A stretch of 64,000 nucleotides of DNA from VAZQ01 sp963841705 (GTDB taxonomy: Bacteria > Pseudomonadota > Alphaproteobacteria > Rhizobiales > Xanthobacteraceae): positions 17,979-81,978 of the forward strand of contig CAWJDY010000075.1 in assembly GCA_963841705.1 (NCBI GenBank), read 5' to 3'. Both the position numbers and the translations under genes were made by a program. Positions 1 through 9,044 of this stretch are shown here, in pieces. The notes under the pieces are model-generated. The model made no database searches. It was not told where the DNA came from and saw only the letters and a program-made list of their open reading frames with translations. Position 1 is the stretch's first letter. Every line of letters starts with the position of its first letter.

Positions 1-1
1 T

Positions 2-706
2 CCCCACATCGGGCTTGCGACGGTGACTTATCTGTTCGACGGCGAGATCGTGCACCGCGACAGCCTGGGCACCGCGGCTGCGATCCTCCCGGGCGAGGTC
101 AACTGGATGACCGCCGGACGCGGCATCGTGCATTCCGAGCGCACGGCCCCCGAGCACCGGCACGAGGGGGAGCCTATACATGGGCTCCAATGCTGGGTCG
201 CGTTGCCGGCCGCCGAGGAGGAACGCGCGCCGGGCTTTGCCCATCACGACAGCGCAGCGCTTCCGCTGGTCGCCGAGAACGGCGCATCGGTGCGCGTGGT
301 CGCGGGCGAGATCTTTGGTGCGCGCTCTCCGGTCGAGACCTTATGGGAGACGGTGTTCGCCGATGTGATGCTGGCAGCGGACAGCTCGCTCCCCTTCGAT
401 ACGGCGACCGAGGAGCGCGCCGCCTACCTCATCTCCGGCGAGGTGGACATTGCGGGGGACCGCTTCACGCCGGGACAGCTCCTCATCTTTCATCCCGGCG
501 ACCCGGTCACGATCGCCGCAGTGACCGACGCCCACCTCGTTCTCCTTGGCGGGGCGACGATGGACGGCCCGCGCCACATCTGGTGGAACTTCGTCTCCTC
601 GCGCAAGGAGCGCATCGAGCAGGCCAAGGCCGACTGGAAGCAATCGCGCTTCGACACGGTGCCGGGCGACGAGACCGAATTCATCCCGCTTCCCGAGGGC
701 AGCTGA
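2..706 (+). CDS. Pirin family protein (5' end outside window)
   Basis: The reading frame is open from base 2 and lacks its start, so about 50-60 N-terminal residues are missing. The visible protein opens with PHIGLATVTYLFDG and continues to a WMTAGRGIVHSER segment, both hallmarks of the pirin N-terminal cupin domain (metal-binding His in PHPHxG and HSE). A second, weaker cupin half follows, and the end (KADWKQSRFDTVPGDETEFIPLP) matches the usual pirin C-terminus. Pirins are cytosolic metal-binding bicupins; some have quercetinase activity or act as redox or transcription cofactors, so the precise role is open. It ends 27 bases before the convergent ligD stop. Confidence 0.9.
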   Translation, partial: PHIGLATVTYLFDGEIVHRDSLGTAAAILPGEVNWMTAGRGIVHSERTAPEHRHEGEPIHGLQCWVALPAAEEERAPGFAHHDSAALPLVAENGASVRVVAGEIFGARSPVETLWETVFADVMLAADSSLPFDTATEERAAYLISGEVDIAGDRFTPGQLLIFHPGDPVTIAAVTDAHLVLLGGATMDGPRHIWWNFVSSRKERIEQAKADWKQSRFDTVPGDETEFIPLPEGS

Positions 707-733
707 TGAGCGCGCGCGGTGTTTCCGAGGCGG

Positions 734-3445
734 TCAACGGCGGGGCAGCTCGCGCACCGCGGGTATCCGCTGCTTGAGCCGTCCCATCTCCTGCCATGGA
801 TCCTGCTTGAGGCCGAGGAGGCGCTTGCCGAGGTTGAGCACGGAGTACTGCGCGCCGCCTTTGGTGCGGCCGAGCTCCTCCCAGGTGACCGGCACCGAGA
901 CCGGCGCGCCGGGGCGCGCGCGCGTCGAGTAGGCCGCGACCGATGTCTGCTCCAGCGAATTGCGGAAGTAATCGATGAAGATCTTTCCCCGCCGCAGCGA
1001 CTTGGTCATCTTCACCACGTAGCGGTCAGGGCTGTCCGCATGCATGGCGAGCGCGACCGCCTGCGCAAAGGTCTTGGTGGTCTCCCAGTCGGCGCCGGCA
1101 GTGGGCAAGACCACGTGCAGCCCCTTGCCGCCGGAAAGCTTCACGAATGACGCAAGGTCGATGGCCGCAAGCCGTGCCCGCACGTCGCGCGCAGCAGCGA
1201 CCACGCCCGACCACGGCACGTCGGGGCCGGGATCGATGTCGAACACGATGCGATCGCAGATGTCGAGCTTATCGATCAGCGAGCCGCGCACGTGCACTTC
1301 GAGCACGCCCGCCTGCACCAGGGAGAGGAGCCCGTCGAGGTCATCGAGCGCGAGCACCTGTCGCCGGTTCTTGTCGATGACGATCTTGAGATACTTGCCG
1401 TCGATCCCGGCCGAGGCGTGCTTCTGAAAAAAGCACTCGCCCTTGGTGCCGTCGGGGCAGCGCACCAGGCTCAGCGGCCGATCGACAAGATGGGGCGCCA
1501 TCCAGCGCCACGCTTGGCGGTAGTAGGCGGCGAGATCCTGCTTGGTGACGCCCACATCGACCCAATAGACGCGGTCGGGATGGGTGAAACGCACCTCGCT
1601 CGTTTCTGCGGGCTGGCTCGCGGAAGCGCTTCGCGCCCGTGTCTTCAGTCTCGTCTTTGCAGGCGGGTCCGCGGATGTGCGCGTCTGCGTCTTCGCGGCA
1701 ACCGAAGCGGAGGCTGCCGCAGCGCGCCTGCTTGCAGCGGTATTGCTTTTGGCGGAGGCTGGCATCTCGCGAACGACTTCCTCTGGCGGCTTGTCTTCTC
1801 GCACGCCCTTGAATGCAGCCTGTCGCAGGAGCCCATCCGCGGTCCAGCCGCGAAACTCGGATTCGATCACCGTCTTCGGCTCGATCCATTTGATATCGCG
1901 ACGGCGCGCCTCCTCGCGCGGGATCACATCGAAAGGCGGCTTCTCCGTCTCCAGCGGATGCAGCTGCTTCCACAGGTCCGCGGCCACTGCGCGACTGTAG
2001 CCCGTGCCGATGCGGCCGGCATAAATGAGCTTGCCGCGGTCGTAATAGCCGACCACCAGGGCGCCAATCGCCTTCGGCAGCACGGTCGAGAGCGTATAGC
2101 CTCCCACCACGAACTCCTGGGCATTGGCGCACTTCGTCTTGACGAAGGCTTCCGAGCGGCCGCCGCGGTAAGGCGCGTCCGCGCGTTTCGAGACGATGCC
2201 CTCAAGGCCCATCTTGCAAGCATGATCGAGCACGAGCGGACCGGCTTCCTCGAAATGCTCGCTGTACCTGATGACCCCCTGCGCCTTCTCCCCAATCAGT
2301 CGCCTGAGTGCCTGCTTGCGTTCGATCAGGGGCAATGCTGTGAGATCGTGGCCGTCGAGATGGAGAAGATCGAAGATGTAGTAGATGAAAGCATTCCGCT
2401 CGCTCGCCTTGAGCGCCGCCTGCAAGCCGGAAAAGCTGGCGACACCGCGGTCATCCTCGACCACGATCTCACCGTCGATGAGCGCAGTGCGCGCGCCCAG
2501 TTTGGCGGCAGCGGCTGCGACGTTTGGAAACTTGCCGGTCCAGTCGAGCCCTTTGCGCGTGAGCAGTTGCACGCCTCCGTTGTCGATCCGCGCCTGAATG
2601 CGGTAGCCATCGAACTTGATCTCATGCACCCAGCCTGGCTCGCTCGGCGCCTCGGAGCGCAAGGTCGCAAGCGACGGCGGCACGAAGTCGGGCACCGGGG
2701 CAGCGTCGGGCGCGGAGTTGGCTTTGCGCTTTTCACCCCTCTCACCCTTCTGCTTGCTCCGACGTTCTTTTGTTCGCCCTGACACGCGCTCGCGCGCAGG
2801 CGCCCGAGTGGCCTTGATCGCGCCGGATTTGACGTTCTCTGCAACGCTGCGGTTGGAGTGCCAGACGCGCTTGCGGCCTTTGCCCTCGGCGATTTCCGTC
2901 ATCGAGCGGCCGCTCACCACGGAGATCGGCTTTTCCTCCAGGATGTCGGGATCCTTCGCCTCCCGCGCTTCCTCATCCCGCGCCTTGATCAGGAGCCAGG
3001 GCTCCTGCCTCTCGCCGGTCCTGCGGTTCATGCGCACGAGGTGCCAGCGGCCGTGCAGCTTCTCGCCCTCCAGCGTGAAGTCGAGATGGCCTTTGCTGTA
3101 GCCCTTGTGCGGGTCACCGTCGGGATACCAATGGCCGCGGTCCCAGATCATGACGGTGCCGCCGCCGTACTCTCCCTGCGGAATGGTCCCCTCGAAAGCG
3201 TTGTATTCGATGGGGTGATCCTCGACATGCACGGCAAGGCGCTTCTCTCCGGGAACGAGACTCGGACCCTTGGTCACCGCCCAGCTCTTCATCACGCCGT
3301 CGAGCTCGATCCGGAAATCGTAGTGCAGGCGTCGAGCGGCATGTTTCTGGATGACGAACCGGTTTCCCTTGCCGCGTACGGTGTGCCCGCGCGGCTCCGG
3401 CGTCACATCGAATTTCCGCTTCCTGCGGTAGACCTCAAGTCCCAT
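734..3445 (-). CDS. ligD: ATP-dependent DNA ligase LigD (NHEJ)
   Basis: Multifunctional enzyme of bacterial non-homologous end joining, about 903 residues. Order: N-terminal 3'-phosphoesterase domain (about 20-180, with HYDFRIELDG containing His41 and Asp43), a basic linker, the ATP-dependent ligase domain (about 255-560, nucleotidyl-transfer Lys277 in EIKFDGYR), another basic Ala/Lys/Arg-rich linker, and a C-terminal archaeo-eukaryotic primase-type polymerase domain (DIDPGPDVPW metal site). The start chosen is the ATG at 3445 (MGLEVYRRKRKFD), preceded by GGAGAG; an upstream in-frame extension would only add repeat-like sequence. It works with Ku, encoded at 18674-19555. The phosphoesterase-ligase-polymerase order is the common proteobacterial arrangement. 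Confidence 0.96.
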   Translation of the reverse strand: MGLEVYRRKRKFDVTPEPRGHTVRGKGNRFVIQKHAARRLHYDFRIELDGVMKSWAVTKGPSLVPGEKRLAVHVEDHPIEYNAFEGTIPQGEYGGGTVMIWDRGHWYPDGDPHKGYSKGHLDFTLEGEKLHGRWHLVRMNRRTGERQEPWLLIKARDEEAREAKDPDILEEKPISVVSGRSMTEIAEGKGRKRVWHSNRSVAENVKSGAIKATRAPARERVSGRTKERRSKQKGERGEKRKANSAPDAAPVPDFVPPSLATLRSEAPSEPGWVHEIKFDGYRIQARIDNGGVQLLTRKGLDWTGKFPNVAAAAAKLGARTALIDGEIVVEDDRGVASFSGLQAALKASERNAFIYYIFDLLHLDGHDLTALPLIERKQALRRLIGEKAQGVIRYSEHFEEAGPLVLDHACKMGLEGIVSKRADAPYRGGRSEAFVKTKCANAQEFVVGGYTLSTVLPKAIGALVVGYYDRGKLIYAGRIGTGYSRAVAADLWKQLHPLETEKPPFDVIPREEARRRDIKWIEPKTVIESEFRGWTADGLLRQAAFKGVREDKPPEEVVREMPASAKSNTAASRRAAAASASVAAKTQTRTSADPPAKTRLKTRARSASASQPAETSEVRFTHPDRVYWVDVGVTKQDLAAYYRQAWRWMAPHLVDRPLSLVRCPDGTKGECFFQKHASAGIDGKYLKIVIDKNRRQVLALDDLDGLLSLVQAGVLEVHVRGSLIDKLDICDRIVFDIDPGPDVPWSGVVAAARDVRARLAAIDLASFVKLSGGKGLHVVLPTAGADWETTKTFAQAVALAMHADSPDRYVVKMTKSLRRGKIFIDYFRNSLEQTSVAAYSTRARPGAPVSVPVTWEELGRTKGGAQYSVLNLGKRLLGLKQDPWQEMGRLKQRIPAVRELPRR

Positions 3446-3479
3446 CGGAGCCTCTCCGGCCCTGCGCTCAGTTTTAAGG

Positions 3480-3525
3480 GTGGGCAAAATCGCCTGGCAT
3501 CGTCCTAACGCGCGATTTTGCCCAC
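3480..3525. promoter_or_regulatory. Perfect 14-bp inverted repeat upstream of ligD
   Basis: GTGGGCAAAATCGC at 3480-3493 is repeated as its exact reverse complement at 3512-3525, with an 18-base spacer. It lies 35-80 bases upstream of the ligD ATG, in the gap shared with the divergent dxs gene. There is no following T-run, so a terminator is unlikely; an operator or regulatory hairpin fits better. No regulator can be named from the sequence. Confidence 0.5.
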
Positions 3526-3743
3526 GCAGCGGCAACTCGATGCGCGCGCCTTTGCCCACCATCTACCCCAAGAAGGCGATAACGCCATGCGGCAGCATCC
3601 CTTCCCTGGTGATTGGGGCAACAATAGCAGTCACAATGACGTTTGCACGCAGGATATAGTGTCTGCGGGTGGTTTACCGCGACCACCGGTGCCGGCTACA
3701 TTGTACGACCGGTGCGTGCTCTGTTCGCTGGCTGGAGCGTCCC

Positions 3744-5672
3744 ATGTCGCAACCTTCCAAGACCCCGCTACTCGATCTTGTCAAAACGCCGGCCGACGTG
3801 CGGCGCCTCGAAACGAAGCAGCTGCGCCAGCTCGCTGACGAGCTCCGGCAGGAGACCATCGATGCGGTGGCGGCCACCGGCGGCCATCTTGGCGCCGGGC
3901 TGGGGGTGGTCGAGCTCACCGTCGCTTTGCACTACGTCTTCAACACGCCGGAGGACCGCCTCGTCTGGGACGTCGGTCACCAGGCCTATCCGCACAAGAT
4001 CCTGACCGGCCGGCGCGACCGCATCCGCACCTTGCGCCAGGGCGGCGGGCTGTCCGGGTTCACCAAGCGCGCCGAGAGTGAATACGATCCCTTCGGCGCC
4101 GCGCATTCCTCCACGTCGATCTCGGCGGCGCTCGGAATGGCGGTTGCGCGCGACCTCGCGGGCAAGTCCAACAACGTGGTCGCGGTGATCGGCGATGGCG
4201 CCATGTCCGCCGGCATGGCCTATGAAGCGATGAACAATGCGGGAGCGATGAATTCCCGCCTCATCGTCGTTCTCAATGACAACGACATGTCGATTGCGCC
4301 GCCGGTCGGAGCGCTCTCAGGCTACCTCGCGCGACTTGTTTCCGGACGGACTTATCGCTCGGTGCGCCACACCGTGAAAAAACTCGCCAAAGCGCTGCCG
4401 CCGTTTCTCGAGCAGCGCGCGGTCGCCATGGAAGAATATGCGCGCGGGCTCGTCACCGGCGGCACATTGTTCGACGAGCTCGGCTTCTTCTACATCGGCC
4501 CGATCGATGGGCACAACATCGACCACCTTCTGCCGGTGCTCAAGAATGTGCGCGATGCGGAGAACGGGCCGTTCCTTGTCCACATCGTCACGCAAAAGGG
4601 CAAGGGCTATGCGCCGGCCGAGCAATCAGCCGACAAATATCACGGCGTCGTCAAGTTCGATGTCGCGACCGGCGCACAAGCCAAATCCAAGGCCGCCGCC
4701 CCCGCCTACACCAAGGTGTTCGCCGAAGCCTTGATCAAGGAAGCGAGAAAGGATGACAGGATCGTCGCGATCACCGCGGCGATGCCGTCCGGGACCGGAC
4801 TCGATCTCTTCGCCAAAGAGTTTCCCAACCGCTGCTTCGACGTCGGAATTGCCGAGCAGCATGGGGTGACGTTTGCCGCCGGGCTTGCGACCGAAGGGCT
4901 GCGACCGTTCGCCACCATCTATTCCACATTCCTGCAACGCGCTTACGATCAGGTCGTACACGACGTCGCCATCCAGAAGCTGCCGGTGCGGTTTGCCATG
5001 GATCGCGCCGGGCTCGTCGGCGCGGACGGCCCCACCCATGCCGGCGCGTTCGACGTCGCCTATCTCGGATGTCTGCCGGGGTTTGTCGTCATGGCCGCGG
5101 CTGATGAGGCCGAGCTCGTGCACATGGTGGCGACCGCTGCTGCCATCGACGACGGCCCGTCCGCGGTGCGTTACCCGCGTGGCGAAGGCATGGGCGTGCC
5201 GATGCCGGCGGAAGGCAAGCCGCTGGAGATCGGCAAGGGACGCGTGGTGCGTGAGGGCACCAAGGTCGCGCTGCTCTCGTTCGGCGCGCGCCTCGCGGAA
5301 TGCCTCGAGGCTGCGGATGAGCTCGCGGCACTCGGCTTGTCGACCACCGTCGCCGATGCGCGTTTCGCCAAGCCGCTGGACATCGACCTTCTCCTGCGCC
5401 TTGCGCGGGAGCACGAGCTCCTTCTCACCATCGAAGAAGGGGCGATCGGCGGCTTTGCCGCGCACGCGCTTCAGGCACTCGCCGATCACGGCGTGCTGGA
5501 CAGCGGCTTGAAGGTGCGATCAATGGTGCTGCCCGACAGGTTCATCGATCAGGACTCACCGGCCGCGATGTATGCCCAGGCCGGGCTCGACGCCAAAGGC
5601 ATCGTGACGAAGGCCTTTGCGGCACTGGGACAGAACTTGCGCGGCGAAGCAGTAATGGTCGGCCGCGCGTAG
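3744..5672 (+). CDS. dxs: 1-deoxy-D-xylulose-5-phosphate synthase
   Basis: First enzyme of the MEP isoprenoid pathway: condenses pyruvate and glyceraldehyde 3-phosphate using thiamine diphosphate, in the cytosol. The start is ATG 3744 with GGAG six bases upstream, giving 642 residues, the usual DXS length. Visible signatures are GDGAMSAGMAYEAMNNAG (ThDP/Mg site, near 150), the catalytic Glu in DVGIAEQHG (near 370), and the DRAGLVGADGPTHAG pyrimidine-binding segment. The product also feeds thiamine and pyridoxal synthesis. The rRNA methyltransferase gene tlyA, often found near dxs in Rhizobiales, lies just downstream. Confidence 0.97.
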   Translation: MSQPSKTPLLDLVKTPADVRRLETKQLRQLADELRQETIDAVAATGGHLGAGLGVVELTVALHYVFNTPEDRLVWDVGHQAYPHKILTGRRDRIRTLRQGGGLSGFTKRAESEYDPFGAAHSSTSISAALGMAVARDLAGKSNNVVAVIGDGAMSAGMAYEAMNNAGAMNSRLIVVLNDNDMSIAPPVGALSGYLARLVSGRTYRSVRHTVKKLAKALPPFLEQRAVAMEEYARGLVTGGTLFDELGFFYIGPIDGHNIDHLLPVLKNVRDAENGPFLVHIVTQKGKGYAPAEQSADKYHGVVKFDVATGAQAKSKAAAPAYTKVFAEALIKEARKDDRIVAITAAMPSGTGLDLFAKEFPNRCFDVGIAEQHGVTFAAGLATEGLRPFATIYSTFLQRAYDQVVHDVAIQKLPVRFAMDRAGLVGADGPTHAGAFDVAYLGCLPGFVVMAAADEAELVHMVATAAAIDDGPSAVRYPRGEGMGVPMPAEGKPLEIGKGRVVREGTKVALLSFGARLAECLEAADELAALGLSTTVADARFAKPLDIDLLLRLAREHELLLTIEEGAIGGFAAHALQALADHGVLDSGLKVRSMVLPDRFIDQDSPAAMYAQAGLDAKGIVTKAFAALGQNLRGEAVMVGRA

Positions 5673-5683
5673 CGGCGTGTAGA

Positions 5684-5822
5684 GTGGGTTAGCTATACAA
5701 GTCGGCTGCCGACAGCCGGCTTGTATAGCGTAACCCACACTGCGTGACGCATCAGCGGCTTGGCGGCGGGTTACGCCGACGGGCCGGCTGCAGCCGGCCG
5801 CCGGCTAAACTAACCGTACTGC
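5684..5822. repeat. Large palindromic intergenic repeat, probable dxs terminator
   Basis: An almost perfect stem pairs 5692-5708 (GCTATACAAGTCGGCTG) with 5713-5729, extended outward by GTGGGTTA/TAACCCAC (5685-5692 and about 5731-5738). It is followed by a second GC-rich inverted segment (GGCGGGTTACGCC...) to about 5822. The taacccac/gtgggtta ends resemble the GTAGGGCGGATTAGCG...GTAATCCGCC repeats elsewhere in the window. Its place between the convergent dxs and DUF6496 genes suits a bidirectional terminator. Confidence 0.6.
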
Positions 5823-5851
5823 ATCACAAATTTCGCCGACCTCCATCCTGG

Positions 5852-5996
5852 GCCGTCATCCTGAGGCGCCCGCGCGCAATTCTCAGAATCAGACCGATTC
5901 GCGAGCGCGCGGGCCTCGAAGGATGCGGCCCGGATCGGGGCTGTCACCCTTCGAGGCTCGGCACGCAAAGAGCGCGCCGAGCGCCTCAGGGTGACG
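5852..5996. repeat. Dispersed repeat with GTCATCCTGAGGC / GCCTCAGGGTGACG ends
   Basis: The element begins CCGTCATCCTGAGGCGC and ends GCGCCTCAGGGTGACGG, so its termini are inverted copies. Internally CCTCGAAGGATG and CCCTTCGAGG form another inverted pair. A shorter relative is at 10288-10334. Elements of this layout are common between Rhizobiales genes. Together with the preceding palindrome it fills the gap after dxs; no gene is seen there. Confidence 0.6.
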
Positions 5997-6075
5997 GTTC
6001 AGGGGGCGGCGTTTGTGACGCAGTACCACTACCCGCCCTACGCATGTATAAAATCGCGCGCGTCCCTTGGCCACC

Positions 6076-6300
6076 CTATTTTTTTCTTCTGCTCTTGCTC
6101 TTGCTTTTGCTTTTGCTGCCGCGCTTGCGCGGCGGCACTTTCTTGCCTTTTCGCCGCGCCTCGGAAAGTCCGATGGCGATGGCCTGTTTGCGGCTCTTGA
6201 CCTTCCTGCCGCTTCTGCCGCTCTTGAGCGTTCCGCGCTTGCGCTTGCGCATGCTACGCTCGACATCCTTGGAAGCACTACGTGAATATCGTCGTGCCAT
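6076..6300 (-). CDS. Small highly basic protein, DUF6496-like
   Basis: A 74-residue protein beginning MARRYSRSASKDVERSMRKR, with the conserved core GTLKSGRSGRKVKSRKQAIAIGLSEAR and a Lys/Arg/Ser tail. This pattern matches the short basic DUF6496 family, which is widespread in Proteobacteria and whose function is unknown; nucleic-acid binding is inferred from charge only. The start at 6300 is preceded by AGGGGAGA and AAAGGA. The C-terminal KSKSKSKS is encoded by a run of six-base units (6092-6118) that could vary in length by slippage. Monocistronic, convergent with dxs and divergent from tlyA. Confidence 0.75.
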   Translation of the reverse strand: MARRYSRSASKDVERSMRKRKRGTLKSGRSGRKVKSRKQAIAIGLSEARRKGKKVPPRKRGSKSKSKSKSRRKK

Positions 6301-6447
6301 GGGTAGTCCTTTTTTCTCCCCTGCGGAGATAGCCTCCATTCTCCAGCCGCATCTCGCGAAGCCAATGAAACAACAGCAAACACCCGAGAATTGTTCCCGC
6401 TTGCGAGGACAACCCAGATCGAGCGTACACGCTTGCCTCAACGCAAC

Positions 6448-7179
6448 ATGATTGATCGCATGCGCATCGACCGGCTGCTGGTCGAGCGCGGCGTGTTCGA
6501 CAGCCGCGCCAAGGCCCAAGCCGCCGTCATAGCGGGACGCGTGCGGGCGAATGCGGTTATCGTTGCAAAGCCATCGGAGCAAGTTGCAGCCGATGCGTCG
6601 CTCTCCGCCGAGCCGGAGCATCCCTGGGTGTCGCGGGGCGGCGTCAAGCTGGCGGCCGCGCTTGATCGCTTCGAATTCGATCCGCGCGACCGGGTCTGCC
6701 TCGATGTCGGCGCTTCAACCGGCGGATTCAGCGAGGTCCTCCTCGCCCGCGGCGCGCGTCGCATCTATGCCGTCGACGTCGGCAGCGATCAGCTGCATCC
6801 GAAGCTGCGGCTGCGGCGCGAGATCATCTCAATCGAGCAAGCCGACATTCGTGCGCTGAAGAACGACGGCTGGCCCGCGCTGCCCGATTTCGTCTGCATC
6901 GACGTGAGCTTCATCTCGCTCAAGCTCATTCTGCCGGCCGCCTTTGCGCTCTTGCGCTTTCCCGCGCGCCTGCTTGCGCTGATCAAGCCGCAATTCGAGG
7001 CGGGAAGGCGGGCAGCAAAGAAAGGAATCGTCCGCGATCCTGACGTTCACAATCGGGTTTGTGCCGACATTGCCGCTTTCCTGCGATCGCTAGGGTGGGA
7101 GGTCGCAGGCACGATGCCCTCCCCCATTGTCGGCGGCGACGGCAATCGCGAGTTCTTCATCGGAGCTCACCGTGAGTGA
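6448..7179 (+). CDS. tlyA: TlyA family rRNA (cytidine-2'-O)-methyltransferase
   Basis: A 243-residue protein with an N-terminal S4 RNA-binding domain (RIDRLLVERGVFDSRAKAQ, residues about 5-60) and a C-terminal FtsJ/RrmJ-like SAM methyltransferase domain (DVGASTGGFSEVLL as SAM motif I, then FVCIDVSFISLKLILP). TlyA-type enzymes 2'-O-methylate cytidines in rRNA; the old hemolysin label is historical. ATG 6448 is used; ATG 6460 (MRIDRLL) is equally possible and neither has a strong ribosome-binding site. The stop overlaps the GTG start of the next methyltransferase gene, so the two are likely translationally coupled. Confidence 0.92.
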   Translation: MIDRMRIDRLLVERGVFDSRAKAQAAVIAGRVRANAVIVAKPSEQVAADASLSAEPEHPWVSRGGVKLAAALDRFEFDPRDRVCLDVGASTGGFSEVLLARGARRIYAVDVGSDQLHPKLRLRREIISIEQADIRALKNDGWPALPDFVCIDVSFISLKLILPAAFALLRFPARLLALIKPQFEAGRRAAKKGIVRDPDVHNRVCADIAAFLRSLGWEVAGTMPSPIVGGDGNREFFIGAHRE

Positions 7180-8440
7180 ACGGCTTGCGATTGCGCGCGT
7201 CGGCCGATGGGGCGACGGCATCTCCGACACGCCAAGCGGCCCGGTCTACGTACCGTATGTATTGCCGGGAGAGACGGTCGAGGTCGAGGATTGGGCCGGC
7301 CATCCCGACCGTCGCCGGCTCATCCAGGTCGAGATTGCAAGTCCCGAGCGCATTGCGCCGATCTGCCCACATTTCGGAGTGTGCGGGGGCTGCGCATTCC
7401 AGCACTGGGCGAGGGTCCGCTACCGCGAATGGAAGCGCGCGCTCCTCCTCGACGCGCTGGCACAGCTCGGCATCGAAGCCGCAGTGGACGATCTGATCGA
7501 TGCCCATGGCGACGGGCGCCGGCGCGCCGTTTTCCATGCACGCCGCGGGACGCATGACCTGCTCGAGCTGGGATTTGCCGCCCGCAAGCAGCACCGGGTG
7601 GTAGCAATCGATCACTGTCCGATTCTCGCCGCAAGCCTCACCGGCGCAATTGCCGCCGCCTGGGCCATTGCCGAGCAGCTTGCCGGCCAGCGCAAGCCGC
7701 TCGACATCCAGGCGACCGCGACGGATGCGGGCATCGACGTGGACGTGCGCGGATCAGGACCGCTCTCGCCTCTCCTCATGGCAGAGCTCGCACGGGTCGC
7801 GGAGCAGCATCGGCTGGCGCGGCTCACCCGTCATGGAGAGATGATGGCGCAACGCGCCACGCCCATGGTGCGGATCGGTCGCGCAGAGGTCGCGCTGCCT
7901 CCGGGAGCTTTCCTGCAGGCGACGCAGGCGGGAGAGATTGCGCTGGCCAAGCTGGTCGAAGCCAACTGCGAGGAAGCCCAGAGCGTGGCCGACCTGTTCT
8001 GCGGGGTTGGGCCGTTCGCATTGCGCCTTGCCGAACGCATCCCCGTTGTTGCGATCGACAACGATGCGCCTGCGGTCGAGGCGTTGCGACGGGCACGAGC
8101 CAATACCCAGGGGCTGAAACCGATCGAGGCGGAGGTACGCGATCTCTTGCGCCGGCCGCTCTCTCCGCAAGAGCTCAACCGGTTCGACGCGGTCGTGTTC
8201 GACCCGCCGCGCGAAGGCGCATCGGCGCAGGCGCACGCGCTTGCAGGATCGACGGTGAATACGGTAGTTGCCGTCTCGTGCAACCCGAGCACATTTGCGC
8301 GCGACGCCCGCATCCTGCTCGACGGCGGCTATCAGATCGCGCAGGTGACCCCGGTCGATCAGTTTCTCTTTTCGACGCATGTCGAGGTCGTGGCGCGCTT
8401 TCAGAGGCGCCGGGAAAGGCGGAAAAGGGGTGGCCTGTGA
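7172..8440 (+). CDS. RlmD/TrmA-family RNA 5-methyluridine methyltransferase
   Basis: Class I SAM-dependent RNA methyltransferase, 422 residues. A TRAM-like beta-barrel comes first (GPVYVPYVLPGETVEVE), then an Fe-S cluster site (CPHFGVCGGCAFQHW with a later DHCP, near residue 148), the SAM motif DLFCGVGPFALRLA, the VFDPPREGA motif and the catalytic cysteine in VAVSCNPSTFARDA (near 370). The family makes m5U in 23S rRNA (RlmC/RlmD) or tRNA; which site is modified cannot be read here. GTG at 7172 overlaps the tlyA stop codon (7177-7179), and upstream residues in this frame are tlyA sequence. Confidence 0.92.
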   Translation: MSERLAIARVGRWGDGISDTPSGPVYVPYVLPGETVEVEDWAGHPDRRRLIQVEIASPERIAPICPHFGVCGGCAFQHWARVRYREWKRALLLDALAQLGIEAAVDDLIDAHGDGRRRAVFHARRGTHDLLELGFAARKQHRVVAIDHCPILAASLTGAIAAAWAIAEQLAGQRKPLDIQATATDAGIDVDVRGSGPLSPLLMAELARVAEQHRLARLTRHGEMMAQRATPMVRIGRAEVALPPGAFLQATQAGEIALAKLVEANCEEAQSVADLFCGVGPFALRLAERIPVVAIDNDAPAVEALRRARANTQGLKPIEAEVRDLLRRPLSPQELNRFDAVVFDPPREGASAQAHALAGSTVNTVVAVSCNPSTFARDARILLDGGYQIAQVTPVDQFLFSTHVEVVARFQRRRERRKRGGL

Positions 8441-8588
8441 TGTACAACGATGCCACGGACTCGCGCGCTACCTCTCCCGTTAAGGGCGGGGGAGCAGACC
8501 GCGCCTGTTGCGCTGCTGATCACATCTTACCGAAACACGCTGTAATGTTCTTCTGATGAGAATGGATCGGAGCGCCAGGTCTGATCCC

Positions 8589-8867
8589 TCAACGTTCATA
8601 GAAGAAGACCTCGGGGTGCTCCCGACGCCATTCCTCATGCCGTTCCCGGTGCTCTCCGATGATAATGCCCATGCGCACGCATGCGCGCCTATCCCCCTGC
8701 TCGCAGGCTACCCGAAGGCCCAGCATTCGCTCGCGAATTTCGTCGCGCGCACGAGGCCGCTCTGGGGCCACCCCGCCAGGTCCAATGCGAACGGACTGGG
8801 CAAGCAGCTGTCCGCTGGATCCCATCAACAATATCGACGCAGCGAGTGCCAGACATAATTGGCGCAT
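8589..8867 (-). CDS. Small secreted hypothetical protein
   Basis: A 92-residue protein with a typical Sec signal peptide (MRQLCLALAASILLMGSSGQLLAQ, cleavage expected after residue 24) and a short polar, Arg/Glu-rich mature region ending EHPEVFFYER. A purine-rich GGGAGGGG sits five bases before the ATG, supporting the start at 8867. Two Cys are present in the mature part (VACEQGDRRACVRMG), perhaps a disulphide. No family recognised. The 148 bases between its stop and the preceding methyltransferase hold no visible gene. Confidence 0.6.
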   Translation of the reverse strand: MRQLCLALAASILLMGSSGQLLAQSVRIGPGGVAPERPRARDEIRERMLGLRVACEQGDRRACVRMGIIIGEHRERHEEWRREHPEVFFYER

Positions 8868-9020
8868 AGTCCCCCCTCCCCCGAATCGGTCAGTGTGCTT
8901 GCACGACCCAAGAGCACTCAAATTAGGACAAAACCATGGGCAGATATGATCTCGATCCAGTAATCACAGAAAGTCGGATTTGGCACGCTTCGCCTAAACC
9001 CGGCATGCGGGGATTATTGG

Positions 9021-9044
9021 ATGCCCCGCTTAAAAGCGGGGCAT
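9021..9044. repeat. Palindrome ATGCCCCGCTT-AA-AAGCGGGGCAT
   Basis: An 11-base arm and its exact inverse separated by AA. It belongs to the ATGCC...GGCAT / GTCAT repeat class scattered through the window and directly abuts the formyltransferase remnant, whose only ATG lies inside the right arm. An insertion here probably marks the break point of the lost 5' half. Confidence 0.6.

Noticed and set aside
4626..5489. Long minus-strand open frame opposite dxs
   Set aside because: It is a shadow of the dxs codons; no family resemblance, no ribosome-binding site, and high GC makes such frames common.
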